Source of the DNA: Alcanivoracaceae bacterium
GTDB lineage: Bacteria; Pseudomonadota; Gammaproteobacteria; Pseudomonadales; Alcanivoracaceae
Length of the DNA: 64,000 bases
Direction: 5' to 3'
Assembly (NCBI GenBank): GCA_029213045.1
Contig: JARGPN010000006.1
Span: 294,123-358,122 of the forward strand
Positions within the stretch are counted from its first letter, which is position 1; each line of letters begins with the position of its first letter. Below, piece by piece: positions 10,194 to 19,684 of this stretch. Both the position numbers and the translations under genes were made by a program. The notes beneath the pieces were generated by a model. The model saw nothing but the letters and a program-made list of their open reading frames with translations, did no database searches and had not been told where the DNA came from.

Positions 10194-12046
10194 TGATGCA
10201 ACGCAATATGATGCCGAACAAAAACAAGAGCTTTCTGCAACGGCTACAACACGTAACGCGGTACGCAACATTCGCTTCTCTAGCGTTTCTAACCAGCGCA
10301 AACGTTTTTGCTGCTGGCACACATGCCATCTCAATTTTTGGCGACGTCAAATACCCCGCCGACTTTAAGCACTTTGATTATGTGAACCCAAATGCGCCAA
10401 AGGGTGGTGAGTTAAAACTGTCCGCACTGGGCAGCTTTGATACGTTTAATCCCTTTCTTTCGAAAGGCGATGCCGCCGCAGGATTAAGCTATCTCGGCAA
10501 CAGCTACCTGTGGGACAGCCTTACGGTTCAAAGCTTAGATGAGCCTTTTTCCGAGTACGGTCTTATTGCGGAAAGAATGGACATTGCTAAAGACGGAAGC
10601 GCGGTGACATTTTACTTGCGCAAAGAAGCAACGTTCGCCGATGGCCAGCCCGTCACCAGCGAAGATGTGCGCTATACCTTTGACACGCTCAAAGAAAAAG
10701 GCCGTCCTTTTTATGATTATTACTACGGCTCTATTACCAGTGCTGTAGCAATAGACAAACACACCATAAAATTCACCTTTTCTGAAAATACCAATAGAGA
10801 GCTACCGTTAATCATTGGACAGCTTCCCATTTTGCCGAAGCATTACTTTGATAAAGCCGGGTTCGAAAAAGCAGATTTAAGCATTCCGATGGGCAGCGGC
10901 CCCTACAAGATCGCCAGCTTCAAAGCAGGTAAGTCAGTCACCTACGAACTACGTGACGATTACTGGGGTAAAGACCTAGCGGTAAACCGAGGCCAACACA
11001 ATTTTAAGAAAATCACCTATGAATACTTTCTTGACGACACAGTGTCATTGGAAGCATTCAAAAGCGGTGTCTACGATTTCCGCGCTGAAAACACCGCCAA
11101 GAACTGGGCGACTGCGTACGACTCCCCTGCCCTGAAGGCGGGAAAGATCATCCAAGAAGAGATCAAGCACAACCTCCCGGCGGGCATGCAAGGGATGGCT
11201 TTCAATATTCGCAAGCCGATCTTTCAAGACCGCACGTTACGAGAAGCTATGATTCTGGCGTTAGACTTCGAGTGGTCGAATAAGAATTTGTTTTACGATC
11301 AATACACTCGTACCCGTAGCTACTTCCAAAATTCCGAAATGGCTGCCACCGGCACCCCAAGTAAGGCCGAGCTAGCCATACTCAATAAGTGGCGCGACAA
11401 GCTGCCTGAAGAAGTCTTTACCAAAGAATATCAGCCGCCCAAAACAAGCACTGCCAGCGGAATTCGGGGCAACCTACGCACAGCACAGCAAATGCTGAAT
11501 GCGGCCGGCTATACCGTCAAAGACAACCAACTCTACAACCCTGCTGGCGAGCCGATTAAATTTGAAATTCTACTCGGCTCTTCTGCGTTTGAACGAATTG
11601 TTTTACCGCTCACGCGGAATTTTAAAGTTCTCGGCATAAACGCCACCGTGCGCACAGTGGACAGCAACCAATACTTGGAAAGAATGCGCAAGTTTGACTA
11701 TGACATGGTTGTCGCTACTTTCGGCCAATCGAATTCGCCAGGCAACGAGCAGCGTGATTTCTGGAGCAGTGCGGCGGCATCGCGCAACGACTCGCGCAAC
11801 GTTATCGGCATTGAAGACCCTATCATTGACGAGCTTGTTGAGATTCTCATACAGGCCGATAGCCGCGAAGATTTAGTCACGGCATGTCGCGCGCTTGATC
11901 GAGTGCTCCAGTGGAATTACTACCTTATTCCCAACTGGCATATCGACAAATTCCGCGTGGCGTATCGCAACAACCTCGCACACCCTGCAACACTGCCGCC
12001 CTACGGAATATCCCTAGATACCTGGTGGTCGCGGAACGCTAAATAA
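10193..12046 (+). CDS. yejA: Periplasmic oligopeptide-binding protein, YejA family, copy 2
   Basis: A 617-aa family 5 solute-binding protein with a signal peptide ending near ANVFAAG. It is homologous to the preceding gene along its whole length ([12 protein letters not shown] against FDYVNADAPKGG), but the two have diverged considerably, so this is an old tandem duplication. The divergence suggests the two proteins deliver different peptides to the same permease (inference). Two adjacent ATGs occur at 10193 and 10196. The first overlaps the stop of copy 1. The stop codon overlaps the yejB start by one base. Confidence 0.9.
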   Translation: MMQRNMMPNKNKSFLQRLQHVTRYATFASLAFLTSANVFAAGTHAISIFGDVKYPADFKHFDYVNPNAPKGGELKLSALGSFDTFNPFLSKGDAAAGLSYLGNSYLWDSLTVQSLDEPFSEYGLIAERMDIAKDGSAVTFYLRKEATFADGQPVTSEDVRYTFDTLKEKGRPFYDYYYGSITSAVAIDKHTIKFTFSENTNRELPLIIGQLPILPKHYFDKAGFEKADLSIPMGSGPYKIASFKAGKSVTYELRDDYWGKDLAVNRGQHNFKKITYEYFLDDTVSLEAFKSGVYDFRAENTAKNWATAYDSPALKAGKIIQEEIKHNLPAGMQGMAFNIRKPIFQDRTLREAMILALDFEWSNKNLFYDQYTRTRSYFQNSEMAATGTPSKAELAILNKWRDKLPEEVFTKEYQPPKTSTASGIRGNLRTAQQMLNAAGYTVKDNQLYNPAGEPIKFEILLGSSAFERIVLPLTRNFKVLGINATVRTVDSNQYLERMRKFDYDMVVATFGQSNSPGNEQRDFWSSAAASRNDSRNVIGIEDPIIDELVEILIQADSREDLVTACRALDRVLQWNYYLIPNWHIDKFRVAYRNNLAHPATLPPYGISLDTWWSRNAK

Positions 12047-13122
12047 TGCTGCGATACATCCTTAATCGACTGTTACTCATAGTGCCCACCTTGTTGGGCA
12101 TTTTGTTGCTGAATTTCATTATTATTCAGGCAGCACCTGGCGGTCCGGTAGAAAAACTCGTTGGCGAACTGAAAGGAATGAGCAGCGCCACCGGCTCTGG
12201 TTTTGCCGGTGGCTCCGCTGACATGGCCAGCAGCGGCGGCCCGTATCGCGGTTCACAAGGCCTCCCGCCAGAACTGATCGAACGCATCGAAAAAATGTAT
12301 GGCTTTGATAAGCCAGCAAGCGAACGCTTTATTTTAATGGTGAAGAACTACGCCACATTTGAGTTTGGCGATTCTTATTACAAAGATCGCTCTGTGACCG
12401 AGCTGATTATTGAGCGCCTGCCCGTATCTATTTCCCTAGGCCTATGGAGCACGTTGCTAGCGTATGTGATCTCCATTCCGTTAGGTATACGCAAAGCGAT
12501 TAAGCACGGCGAACCTTTTGACGTGTGGACGAGCAGCGCCATTATTGTTGGCTACGCCATCCCCAGCTTTCTCTTTGCCATCCTTCTAATTGTATTATTT
12601 GCCGGTGGCAGCTACTGGAACGTCTTTCCGTTACGGGGCCTCACCTCCGATGGCTGGGAGAACATGAGTCTCATCGGCAAAGCACTGGATTACCTTTGGC
12701 ACATCACACTTCCGACTATCGCCATTGTCATTGGCAGCTTCGCACCACTGACGATGCTCACGAAAAATTCGTTCCTCGATGAAATCAGCAAGCAATACGT
12801 ACAAACCGCACGCGCTAAAGGCTTAAGCGAAAACCGCGTGCTCTACGGCCACGTCTTTAGAAATGCCATGTTAATTGTGATCGCCGGCTTCCCCGCTGCT
12901 TTTATCAGTTTGTTTTTCACGGGCGTCCTGCTGATTGAATATATTTTCTCTCTTGATGGTCTCGGGCTGCTAGGTTTTGAAGCTGTGATTAATCGCGACT
13001 ACCCGATTGTATTCGGCACCCTGTTTATCTTTACACTCATTGGATTGCTGCTAAAGCTTGTAAGCGACCTCACCTATGTACTGGTCGACCCGCGCATTGA
13101 TTTCTCGCGGAGGGATTACTAA
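12046..13122 (+). CDS. yejB: Oligopeptide ABC transporter permease YejB
   Basis: A 358-aa inner-membrane permease with six hydrophobic segments. It has the long periplasmic insertion (residues 25-90, Gly/Ser-rich) that distinguishes YejB from ordinary DppB/OppB. The cytoplasmic EAA loop, which contacts the ATPase, is visible in [20 protein letters not shown] around residues 247-266. It forms the transmembrane channel with YejE. Start and stop both overlap the neighbours by one base. Confidence 0.93.
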   Translation: MLRYILNRLLLIVPTLLGILLLNFIIIQAAPGGPVEKLVGELKGMSSATGSGFAGGSADMASSGGPYRGSQGLPPELIERIEKMYGFDKPASERFILMVKNYATFEFGDSYYKDRSVTELIIERLPVSISLGLWSTLLAYVISIPLGIRKAIKHGEPFDVWTSSAIIVGYAIPSFLFAILLIVLFAGGSYWNVFPLRGLTSDGWENMSLIGKALDYLWHITLPTIAIVIGSFAPLTMLTKNSFLDEISKQYVQTARAKGLSENRVLYGHVFRNAMLIVIAGFPAAFISLFFTGVLLIEYIFSLDGLGLLGFEAVINRDYPIVFGTLFIFTLIGLLLKLVSDLTYVLVDPRIDFSRRDY

Positions 13123-14150
13123 TGACTTTCAGTAATCCCGTTACCCAGCGCCAATGGAATGCGTTTAGAGGCAATAAGCGTGGCTACTGGTCACTGTGGT
13201 TATTTTCAATTTTGTTTGTGTTGAGCCTAAGCGCTGAATTCGTGTCAAACGACAAACCCCTGTTGATGAGCTACCAAGACGAGCTCTACTACCCCATTTT
13301 TGTCAGCTATCCCGAGACGCAGTTTGGCGGCATGTTCGAAACTGAAGCGACCTATCGTGATCCGTATGTTCGTGAACTAATCGAAGCGGACGGCTGGATG
13401 CTTTGGCCTATTATTCCCTACAGCTACAACACTATTAACTATGAACTGGACGTGCCCGCTCCGGCGCCACCTTCAGCAGATAACTGGCTGGGAACCGATG
13501 ATCAGGGCCGTGATGTTTTGGCCCGCATTATCTACGGCTTTCGATTGTCCGTTTTATTTGGGTTACTCCTAACAATCGCCAGCAGCGTTATCGGTATTTT
13601 TGTCGGTGCAATTCAAGGCTATTACGGTGGCTGGATTGATTTGGGCGGGCAACGCTTTCTCGAAATTTGGTCCAGCATGCCGATTCTTTTCTTGATTATT
13701 ATTCTTACCAGTTTTGTCTCGCCGAATTTCTGGTGGCTACTTGGAATTATGCTGCTGTTTTCCTGGATGTCGCTGGTTGATCTGGTTCGCGCAGAATTTT
13801 TACGTTGTCGAAACTTTGATTATGTTCGCGCCGCACGCGCCCTAGGTGTGTCACCACCACTTATCATGTTCCGACATATGCTACCAAACGCCATGGTCGC
13901 CACCCTCACCTTTATGCCATTCATTCTCAATAGCGGCATTGTGACGCTAACTTCGTTGGACTTTCTTGGCTTTGGCTTACCGCCCGGCTCGCCGTCATTA
14001 GGTGAATTGCTCGGACAAGGCAAAGCCAACCTGCAAGCCCCCTGGCTAGGCATCAGTGCTTTTTTCTCGCTCGCAACACTCCTTACGTTGCTTATTTTTA
14101 TTGGTGAAGCTGTCCGTGACGCCTTCGACCCACGGAAATATTTATCATGA
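13122..14150 (+). CDS. yejE: Oligopeptide ABC transporter permease YejE
   Basis: A 342-aa permease with an N-terminal membrane segment, a large periplasmic loop (residues 40-125) and the DppC-type core beginning at NWLGTDDQGRDVLARIIYG. The EAA loop is in DYVRAARALGVSPPLIMFRH. It pairs with YejB. Its start overlaps the yejB stop and its end overlaps yejF by four bases, so the whole set is one translationally coupled operon. Confidence 0.93.
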   Translation: MTFSNPVTQRQWNAFRGNKRGYWSLWLFSILFVLSLSAEFVSNDKPLLMSYQDELYYPIFVSYPETQFGGMFETEATYRDPYVRELIEADGWMLWPIIPYSYNTINYELDVPAPAPPSADNWLGTDDQGRDVLARIIYGFRLSVLFGLLLTIASSVIGIFVGAIQGYYGGWIDLGGQRFLEIWSSMPILFLIIILTSFVSPNFWWLLGIMLLFSWMSLVDLVRAEFLRCRNFDYVRAARALGVSPPLIMFRHMLPNAMVATLTFMPFILNSGIVTLTSLDFLGFGLPPGSPSLGELLGQGKANLQAPWLGISAFFSLATLLTLLIFIGEAVRDAFDPRKYLS

Positions 14151-15751
14151 GCGGAAAAATTAGCATCCGCCAACTGCGCGTAAGATTTCCTGGGCAACCT
14201 CGGGCGGCCGTCGACGGCATTGATCTCGACATCAGCGCTGGGCAAATGCATGCATTAGTTGGCGAGTCAGGGTCAGGAAAATCACTCACTGCCTTATCGA
14301 TTCTGCGATTACTGCCGCCATCGGCGCATGTGTCAGCGGACAACATCACGCTCGACGACAAAGACATCTCTCGTTGGAGCGAAGCGCAAATGCGACAGCT
14401 TCGCGGCGGCCGCATAGGGATGATTTTTCAGGAGCCGCTTTCTGCGCTAAACCCTCTGCATAAAGTTGAGAAACAAATTTGCGAAAGCATTTTAGTTCAC
14501 CAACACCTCAGCGCGTCGGATGCTCGCAAACGATGCTTAGAGTTATTAGAAAAAGTCCAGCTACCCAACCCAGAGGAAATGCTCGCTCGCTACCCGCACC
14601 AGCTTTCCGGCGGCCAGCGCCAACGGGTGATGATTGCCATGGCGCTCGCTAACAACCCATCTTTGCTAATCGCCGATGAACCCACCACTGCGCTCGATGT
14701 AACTGTTCAAGAAAACATTCTTGACCTGCTTAAGCACTTGCAGCGAGAAATGAACTTGGCGATTTTATTTATCACACATGACCTTGGCATTGTTGCTCGC
14801 TACGCCGAAGTCGTTTCTGTGATGAGTGAAGGCAAAGTCGTGGAGCAAGGCGAGACAGCGGCAGTACTAGAACACCCTCAACACTCCTACACCCAGCATT
14901 TAATTAACTCTGCCCCGGGCGGTGAAGCGCCACCGATGGAGTCCGCCGCGCCGACCCTACTCCACACAAAAGACCTAACCGTGTCGTTTGTGCAACGCCA
15001 TGGCTGGCTCGGTAGAAAAAGTGCTTTTACCGCTGTAGATGGTGTGAGCTTGAACGTCCCCGCAGGGCAAACCTTAGGCATTGTAGGCGAGTCTGGTTCG
15101 GGCAAATCCACCTTAGCGATGGCAGTGTTACGACTTGTGCAAAGCCAAGGCGAAATTTCTCTCAACGACACACGCCTGGATAAACTCGTTGGTAATAATG
15201 TGCGTCCTTATCGCGCAAAAATGCAGGTTGTCTTCCAAGACCCGTGGGGAACCCTCAATCCGCGCATGACCGTAGGCCAAATCATCGGCGAAGGCTTGGA
15301 GGTGCACCGTAAAGATTTGAGCGCCGACGAGCGCACGCAAAAGGTTATCGCGGTACTCACCGAAGTGGGCCTAGATGCCAATGCTAGGCACCGCTACCCG
15401 CATGAATTTTCCGGCGGGCAACGTCAGCGTGTTGCCATCGCACGCGCGGTCATTCTTGAGCCGCAATTGCTGATACTGGACGAACCCACGTCCGCGTTAG
15501 ATCGAAGTGTTCAGCACCAGGTGCTTGAGTTATTAGCCAATTTGCAAAAAAGGCACGGATTAAGCTATATCTTCATCAGCCATGATCTGCGCGTTGTGCG
15601 GAGCCTAAGTCACTATTTATTAGTCATGCACGATGGCAAGGTCGTGGAACAAGGGCCCACCGAAACGGTGTTCAAGACGCCTCAACAACCCTACACTCAG
15701 CGCCTGATTCACGCCGCCTTTGATGAAACGGTAAAGTCTCAACAGGCATAA
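14147..15751 (+). CDS. yejF: Oligopeptide ABC transporter ATPase YejF (two fused ATPase domains)
   Basis: A 534-aa protein with two complete nucleotide-binding domains in tandem. Each has a Walker A (GESGSGKS, near residues 39 and 313) and a signature motif (LSGGQRQRV and FSGGQRQRV), with Walker B at [12 protein letters not shown] and [12 protein letters not shown]. Homologues of DppD and DppF are fused in this way in YejF. It energises peptide import by YejB/YejE with either binding protein. It is the last gene of the run starting at mltD. A G+C-rich imperfect hairpin with no clear T-run lies in the gap before fabI. Confidence 0.94.
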   Translation: MSGKISIRQLRVRFPGQPRAAVDGIDLDISAGQMHALVGESGSGKSLTALSILRLLPPSAHVSADNITLDDKDISRWSEAQMRQLRGGRIGMIFQEPLSALNPLHKVEKQICESILVHQHLSASDARKRCLELLEKVQLPNPEEMLARYPHQLSGGQRQRVMIAMALANNPSLLIADEPTTALDVTVQENILDLLKHLQREMNLAILFITHDLGIVARYAEVVSVMSEGKVVEQGETAAVLEHPQHSYTQHLINSAPGGEAPPMESAAPTLLHTKDLTVSFVQRHGWLGRKSAFTAVDGVSLNVPAGQTLGIVGESGSGKSTLAMAVLRLVQSQGEISLNDTRLDKLVGNNVRPYRAKMQVVFQDPWGTLNPRMTVGQIIGEGLEVHRKDLSADERTQKVIAVLTEVGLDANARHRYPHEFSGGQRQRVAIARAVILEPQLLILDEPTSALDRSVQHQVLELLANLQKRHGLSYIFISHDLRVVRSLSHYLLVMHDGKVVEQGPTETVFKTPQQPYTQRLIHAAFDETVKSQQA

Positions 15752-15843
15752 TGAGCAATTTGGCACACGAACATTACACCGCCCCGCTCTAAGAGGCGGG
15801 ATGTAGAAATTGTTTAGATAACATTATGGACATAGGTGAAAGC

Positions 15844-16650
15844 ATGGGATTTTTAGCAGGAAAAAAATATTTGATCGTCGGCGTTGCCAGCGATCGCTCT
15901 ATTGCCACTGGCATCGCTGAAGCAATGCACCGTGAAGGTGCTGAACTCGCATTCACCTACCAAACAGACAAGCTCCGTTCACGCGTCCTGAAGGCGGCGT
16001 TAGCCTACGGCAGCAGTGAAGATTTAATTTTCCCTTGCGACGTCGTGAGCGACGAGGAAATTGCCGCCGTGTTCACCGAACTCAGCAAGCGCTGGGATGG
16101 GCTAGACGGAATCGTTCATGCCGTTGGCTTCGCACCCGGCAGCGAACTAGACGGCAACTATATTGACGTTGGTACACGGGAAGGCTTTCGTATTGCCCAT
16201 GACATTTCTAGCTACAGCTTTTTCGCACTAGCCAAAGCTGGTCGAGAAATGATGCGTGGCCGCAACGGTAGCTTGCTCACCCTCACCTACCACGCTTCAC
16301 AACAAACCGTGCCGAACTACAATGTTATGGGCATGGCAAAAGCGAGTCTTGAAGCCAGCGTCCGCTATCTTGCGTCGAGCGTTGGCCCAGAGGGCATTCG
16401 TGTTAACGGCATTTCAGCAGGCCCAATTCGCACGCTTGCGGCATCCGGCATTAAGAAATTCCGCATGATGCTCGACGCCAATGCCAGCAAAGCGCCAATT
16501 CGTCGCAACGTTACGATTGAAGAAGTCGGCAATGCCGCGGCGTTTTTATGCTCCGATTTGGCGTCTGGTATTTCGGGTGAAATCATGTACGTGGATGGCG
16601 GCGCGAACACTGTCGCGATGGCATTCCCTAGCGATGACGCTGAAGCATAA
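15844..16650 (+). CDS. fabI: Enoyl-[acyl-carrier-protein] reductase (NADH)
   Basis: A 268-aa short-chain-dehydrogenase-fold enzyme catalysing the last step of fatty acid elongation. The NADH-binding motif [13 protein letters not shown] is at the N-terminus. Catalytic residues are Tyr159 and Lys166 in [12 protein letters not shown], with the accessory tyrosine at Tyr149. The segment after Tyr149 reads YHASQQT, whereas E. coli has YLGAERA. The downstream [12 protein letters not shown] substrate loop is conserved. An upstream ATG at 15826 is in frame, but the ATG at 15844 has AGGTGA just upstream and gives the normal length. The gene is monocistronic and ends at a strong terminator. Confidence 0.95.
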   Translation: MGFLAGKKYLIVGVASDRSIATGIAEAMHREGAELAFTYQTDKLRSRVLKAALAYGSSEDLIFPCDVVSDEEIAAVFTELSKRWDGLDGIVHAVGFAPGSELDGNYIDVGTREGFRIAHDISSYSFFALAKAGREMMRGRNGSLLTLTYHASQQTVPNYNVMGMAKASLEASVRYLASSVGPEGIRVNGISAGPIRTLAASGIKKFRMMLDANASKAPIRRNVTIEEVGNAAAFLCSDLASGISGEIMYVDGGANTVAMAFPSDDAEA

Positions 16651-16690
16651 TCCGCTGAGAAATACTGTTCCGAACAGAATGCTAGCCCAT

Positions 16691-16720
16691 AAAAAAACGC
16701 GCCCAATGGCGCGTTTTTTT
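16691..16720. terminator. Bidirectional terminator between fabI and ppiD
   Basis: A 13-bp stem (A7 then CGCGCC, mirrored by GGCGCG then T7) with a CAAT loop between two convergent genes. It serves both. Confidence 0.9.
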
Positions 16721-16737
16721 ATGCTGGAAAGCAGCCT

Positions 16738-18675
16738 TTACTGAGCCTGTGCTCCGCTCAATGCATTTAAGCGCGCATCATTGATGGTCACATCTGCGCT
16801 ATCACGCATGTAACCAATGGCCTGACGCAAGCTCCGCTCACCTTCAACAGAAGCAAGCTCAGCGAGTGCCATCGCCTGCTGTTCACTGCTCAGCGCATCT
16901 ACCGCACCATCGCGTACCGCGAGCAGCTCAACCACAACGACATCGCCATTTGCCAAACGCATTACCCGTGTAGTGCCAGTGGAATCCGCTTGTGGGCGCG
17001 CTAAAGAAAACACTTCGCGAACGATTTCCAATGTTGGGTCTTGGCTATTACGCGTGAGGTTTTGCATTTCTTCGACCGTACCGCCTAACTCGCCTGCGGC
17101 ATCATCGAAACTACCACCGCCCACTAATTTCTCACGTAAATCTTCCGCTAAGGCGTCTAACTGATCGGCAGCGCGCTGCAGGCGAACGCTCGCAACGATG
17201 CTGTCACGCACTTGCTCAACAGGAATCGGTTCAGCTGGACGCGTTTCAGCAAGGTTCACCACGCTATAGCGGTTTTCGCCTAACTCTAACAATGCACTGT
17301 TATGGCCGTCCTTTTTCACTGACGGAGAATTCAGAGCCTCTAACACCTTACCGTTCGACGCGAATCCCGTTGGTGCAGACAAGCTAAACCAATCTGTTTG
17401 CTGAATTGGCAAGTTCAACTCTTCAGACAGCGTCTGCAAATCGCCATGCTCAAATGCCAGCTCATCTAACCGTGCTGCTTTTTCCGCTATCCGCGCGTCA
17501 ATTTGCGCACGCTTAAGATCGTTTCGAATTGAATCGCTCAGGTCTGCCAATGTAGGCAGCTCGCGTTTAACGACGTCTTGTAACTTAAGAATGTGAATAT
17601 TGCCGTCAACTTCAATCGCTTCAGAGACATCGCCTTTGTTCATTGAGAACAACACTTGGGCCATGTTCTCGGGTAGCTCATCACGCGTAAACGTACCTAA
17701 CTCACCGCCAGACTTTGCTGTGGCTGTATCCTCAGATGTATCAGCCGCAACCTTTGCAAAATCCTCGCCCGCATCAAGGCGCGCCTTGATATCTGACACC
17801 ACGGTTTGAGCTTCTTGATCTGAACGACTATCACCCAGCTTAATTTCGATGTGCGCCATTTTGCGACGCTCAGAGTTCGCCGCAACGGCTTGCAACGCAC
17901 CCAAGCGGGCTTGGTATTCAAGTTCAACATCTGCGTCGGACACATTAATGCCGTCATCTACTGAGGCGCTATTAAGCTCAACATAAGACAACTTGAACTG
18001 CTCAGGGCGCATGTAGCTATCCGCGTGTGCATCGTAATACGCCGACACATCTTCATCGGTCACGTCAAAGCTTTCCGCAAGCTTATCCGCACGCTTTTGC
18101 ACGAAGCGAATATCTCGCTGTTGCTCAGCTAAACGGCGCTGCTCGGCAAGCTCTACTGGCAGTGAGAAATCGGTATCGGCGATGCCGGCGCGAACTTGGT
18201 TCATAAGAATGTCGCCTTGTAGCGACGACAAGAAACCAGATTCGGTCATACCGCGTTGTGCTACAAATTCTTGGAAGGCAGCGCGATCATATTTGCCGTC
18301 CTTTTGGAACTGAGGCGCCTTGACGACTAAACGACCGGCCTGCTCCACAGATACCAGCATTTTTGTGTTCTTGGCTTCGCCGGTCATCAGCTGGTTATTA
18401 ATCAAACCTGACAACACCATCGATGGCTGAATAAAGCTGTCTATCATGCTGGGATCGATCTGAGGGCTCTGCTGACGCATCTGGAGACGCATTTGCTGAA
18501 CTCGGCTATCCAACACCTGCGCAGGTATATCAACGCCATCAACGTTCGCTACGGCTGAACCAGAAGGGTTTCCGGTAAAATAGCCATAAAAGCCAGTAAT
18601 GATGAAAGGGATGGTGAAAAGCACCAAGAGCGCCACGCCCACAGGGCCACGTACAAAACTTCTAAACTGTTGCAT
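16738..18675 (-). CDS. ppiD: Periplasmic folding chaperone PpiD (SurA-N / parvulin domains)
   Basis: A 645-aa protein anchored by one N-terminal membrane segment (residues 12-34). A SurA-N-like chaperone region follows, then a parvulin-type PpiC domain around 265-360 (KMAHIEI ... GGELGTFTRDELP), and a second parvulin-like region near the C-terminus. PpiD sits at the Sec translocon and assists folding of exported proteins. The frame is open from 18705, but the ATG at 18675 has GGAGAG seven bases upstream and starts directly before the anchor. The position beside hupB, lon and clpXP is conserved in gammaproteobacteria. Confidence 0.9.
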   Translation of the reverse strand: MQQFRSFVRGPVGVALLVLFTIPFIITGFYGYFTGNPSGSAVANVDGVDIPAQVLDSRVQQMRLQMRQQSPQIDPSMIDSFIQPSMVLSGLINNQLMTGEAKNTKMLVSVEQAGRLVVKAPQFQKDGKYDRAAFQEFVAQRGMTESGFLSSLQGDILMNQVRAGIADTDFSLPVELAEQRRLAEQQRDIRFVQKRADKLAESFDVTDEDVSAYYDAHADSYMRPEQFKLSYVELNSASVDDGINVSDADVELEYQARLGALQAVAANSERRKMAHIEIKLGDSRSDQEAQTVVSDIKARLDAGEDFAKVAADTSEDTATAKSGGELGTFTRDELPENMAQVLFSMNKGDVSEAIEVDGNIHILKLQDVVKRELPTLADLSDSIRNDLKRAQIDARIAEKAARLDELAFEHGDLQTLSEELNLPIQQTDWFSLSAPTGFASNGKVLEALNSPSVKKDGHNSALLELGENRYSVVNLAETRPAEPIPVEQVRDSIVASVRLQRAADQLDALAEDLREKLVGGGSFDDAAGELGGTVEEMQNLTRNSQDPTLEIVREVFSLARPQADSTGTTRVMRLANGDVVVVELLAVRDGAVDALSSEQQAMALAELASVEGERSLRQAIGYMRDSADVTINDARLNALSGAQAQ

Positions 18676-18749
18676 TGTTGTTCTCTCCAACGTGCCTACG
18701 CCCAACCTCCCTAATTAGAGGGTCGGCATTTCGACAGGCATCTTAAAGC

Positions 18750-18778
18750 AAAAAAGCGCATCCGTAGATACGCTTTTT
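18750..18778 (-). terminator. Terminator of tRNA-Asp
   Basis: On the minus strand a stem GCGTATC / GATGCGC with a TACG loop is flanked by A6 and T6, immediately after the tRNA CCA end. It separates the tRNA from ppiD. Confidence 0.85.
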
Positions 18779-18855
18779 TGGCGGAGCGGACGGGACTCGA
18801 ACCCGCGACCCCCGGCGTGACAGGCCGGTATTCTAACCAACTGAACTACCGCTCC
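18779..18855 (-). tRNA. tRNA-Asp (GTC)
   Basis: A 77-nt cloverleaf with the acceptor stem GGAGCGG / CCGCTCC. The D-arm is GTTCAGTTGGTTAGAAT, the anticodon GTC lies in CCTGTCACG, and the T-loop is GGTTCGAGTCC. The discriminator G and CCA are encoded. Confidence 0.97.
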
Positions 18856-18865
18856 TGCGCACGAA

Positions 18866-19138
18866 TCAATTCACAGCGTCTTTCAGCGCTTTACCAGCTT
18901 TAAAGCCTGGCACCATCGCTTCAGCGATTTGAATTGTTTTACCTGTTTGTGGGTTACGGCCTTCACGTGCTGCGCGCTTCTTAACAGCAAAAGTACCAAA
19001 ACCTACCAATGAAACAGAATCACCATTTTTCAGAGCACCGGTGACTGCCTCAATTGTTGCATCCAATGCACGACCAGCGTCAGCTTTTGACAAATCAGCT
19101 GCAGTGGCGATGGCGTCGATCAGTTCGGATTTATTCAC
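18866..19138 (-). CDS. hupB: DNA-binding protein HU-beta
   Basis: A 90-aa histone-like protein of normal length. It begins [11 protein letters not shown], carries the [22 protein letters not shown] segment that forms the beta-arm, and ends at the usual [11 protein letters not shown]. As a dimer it bends and compacts DNA. It lies downstream of lon, as in many gammaproteobacteria, with 546 bases between them. That gap leaves room for its own promoters. Confidence 0.96.
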   Translation of the reverse strand: MNKSELIDAIATAADLSKADAGRALDATIEAVTGALKNGDSVSLVGFGTFAVKKRAAREGRNPQTGKTIQIAEAMVPGFKAGKALKDAVN

Positions 19139-19638
19139 AAAAATTCCCCTATCTAGTTACCGGTTTACAAAGCGAGGCGTCTCGCACTCTCCGTGATGAA
19201 GTCGCCTTTTATACCAACGCCTTTGACATTCAGTCAAGAAAGCCAAAGCCCCAAATTTTGGGAAATGCGTTGCCGTTTAAAAGACAACTTGCCTTCCGTG
19301 GAAGCATTGGACTTTTAACGGGCCAATTCACAGAAGCACGCAGTATAACAGTGGAAATACCCGCTTTGGCGAGCATTGATGCACTTTTCCGCCCATGTTT
19401 TTTCACTTTTACAAAATTCCATGAGTATTTAGACAGAAGCCAATGAAAAATAGAGGAAAATTCAAAAAATGCACAGGTGTATTTCGGCGTGTTTTTTATG
19501 GCTGTGGATTTCGATGTAAAATGGCCGTTCACTTTTTGCACAATAAATTTGCGGGTGCACTAATAAAAACACCAAAGTGGTACCAATGGTGACACTAAAA
19601 TAACAGCGCGCGAGAAAATACCGCGCTGAAAATCCCAT
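19139..19638. other. Intergenic region upstream of hupB, no gene seen
   Basis: About 500 bases separate the hupB start from the lon terminator. The region is A+T-rich. The open frames in it (for example 19230-19541, minus) have no recognisable family and no ribosome binding site. It presumably contains hupB promoters, but I could not pick a convincing -35/-10 pair. Confidence 0.5.
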
Positions 19639-19668
19639 AAAAAAAGGCCCCTAACGGAGCCTTTTTTT
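19639..19668 (-). terminator. Terminator of lon
   Basis: On the minus strand A7, stem GGCTCC / GGGGCC (one G-U pair), loop GTTA, then T7, just after the lon stop. Confidence 0.85.
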
Positions 19669-19684
19669 AATGTTCAGAAACAAA

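Noticed and set aside
19230-19541. 103-codon open frame upstream of hupB
   Set aside because: A+T-rich, with no ribosome binding site and no recognisable domain, inside the probable promoter region of hupB.
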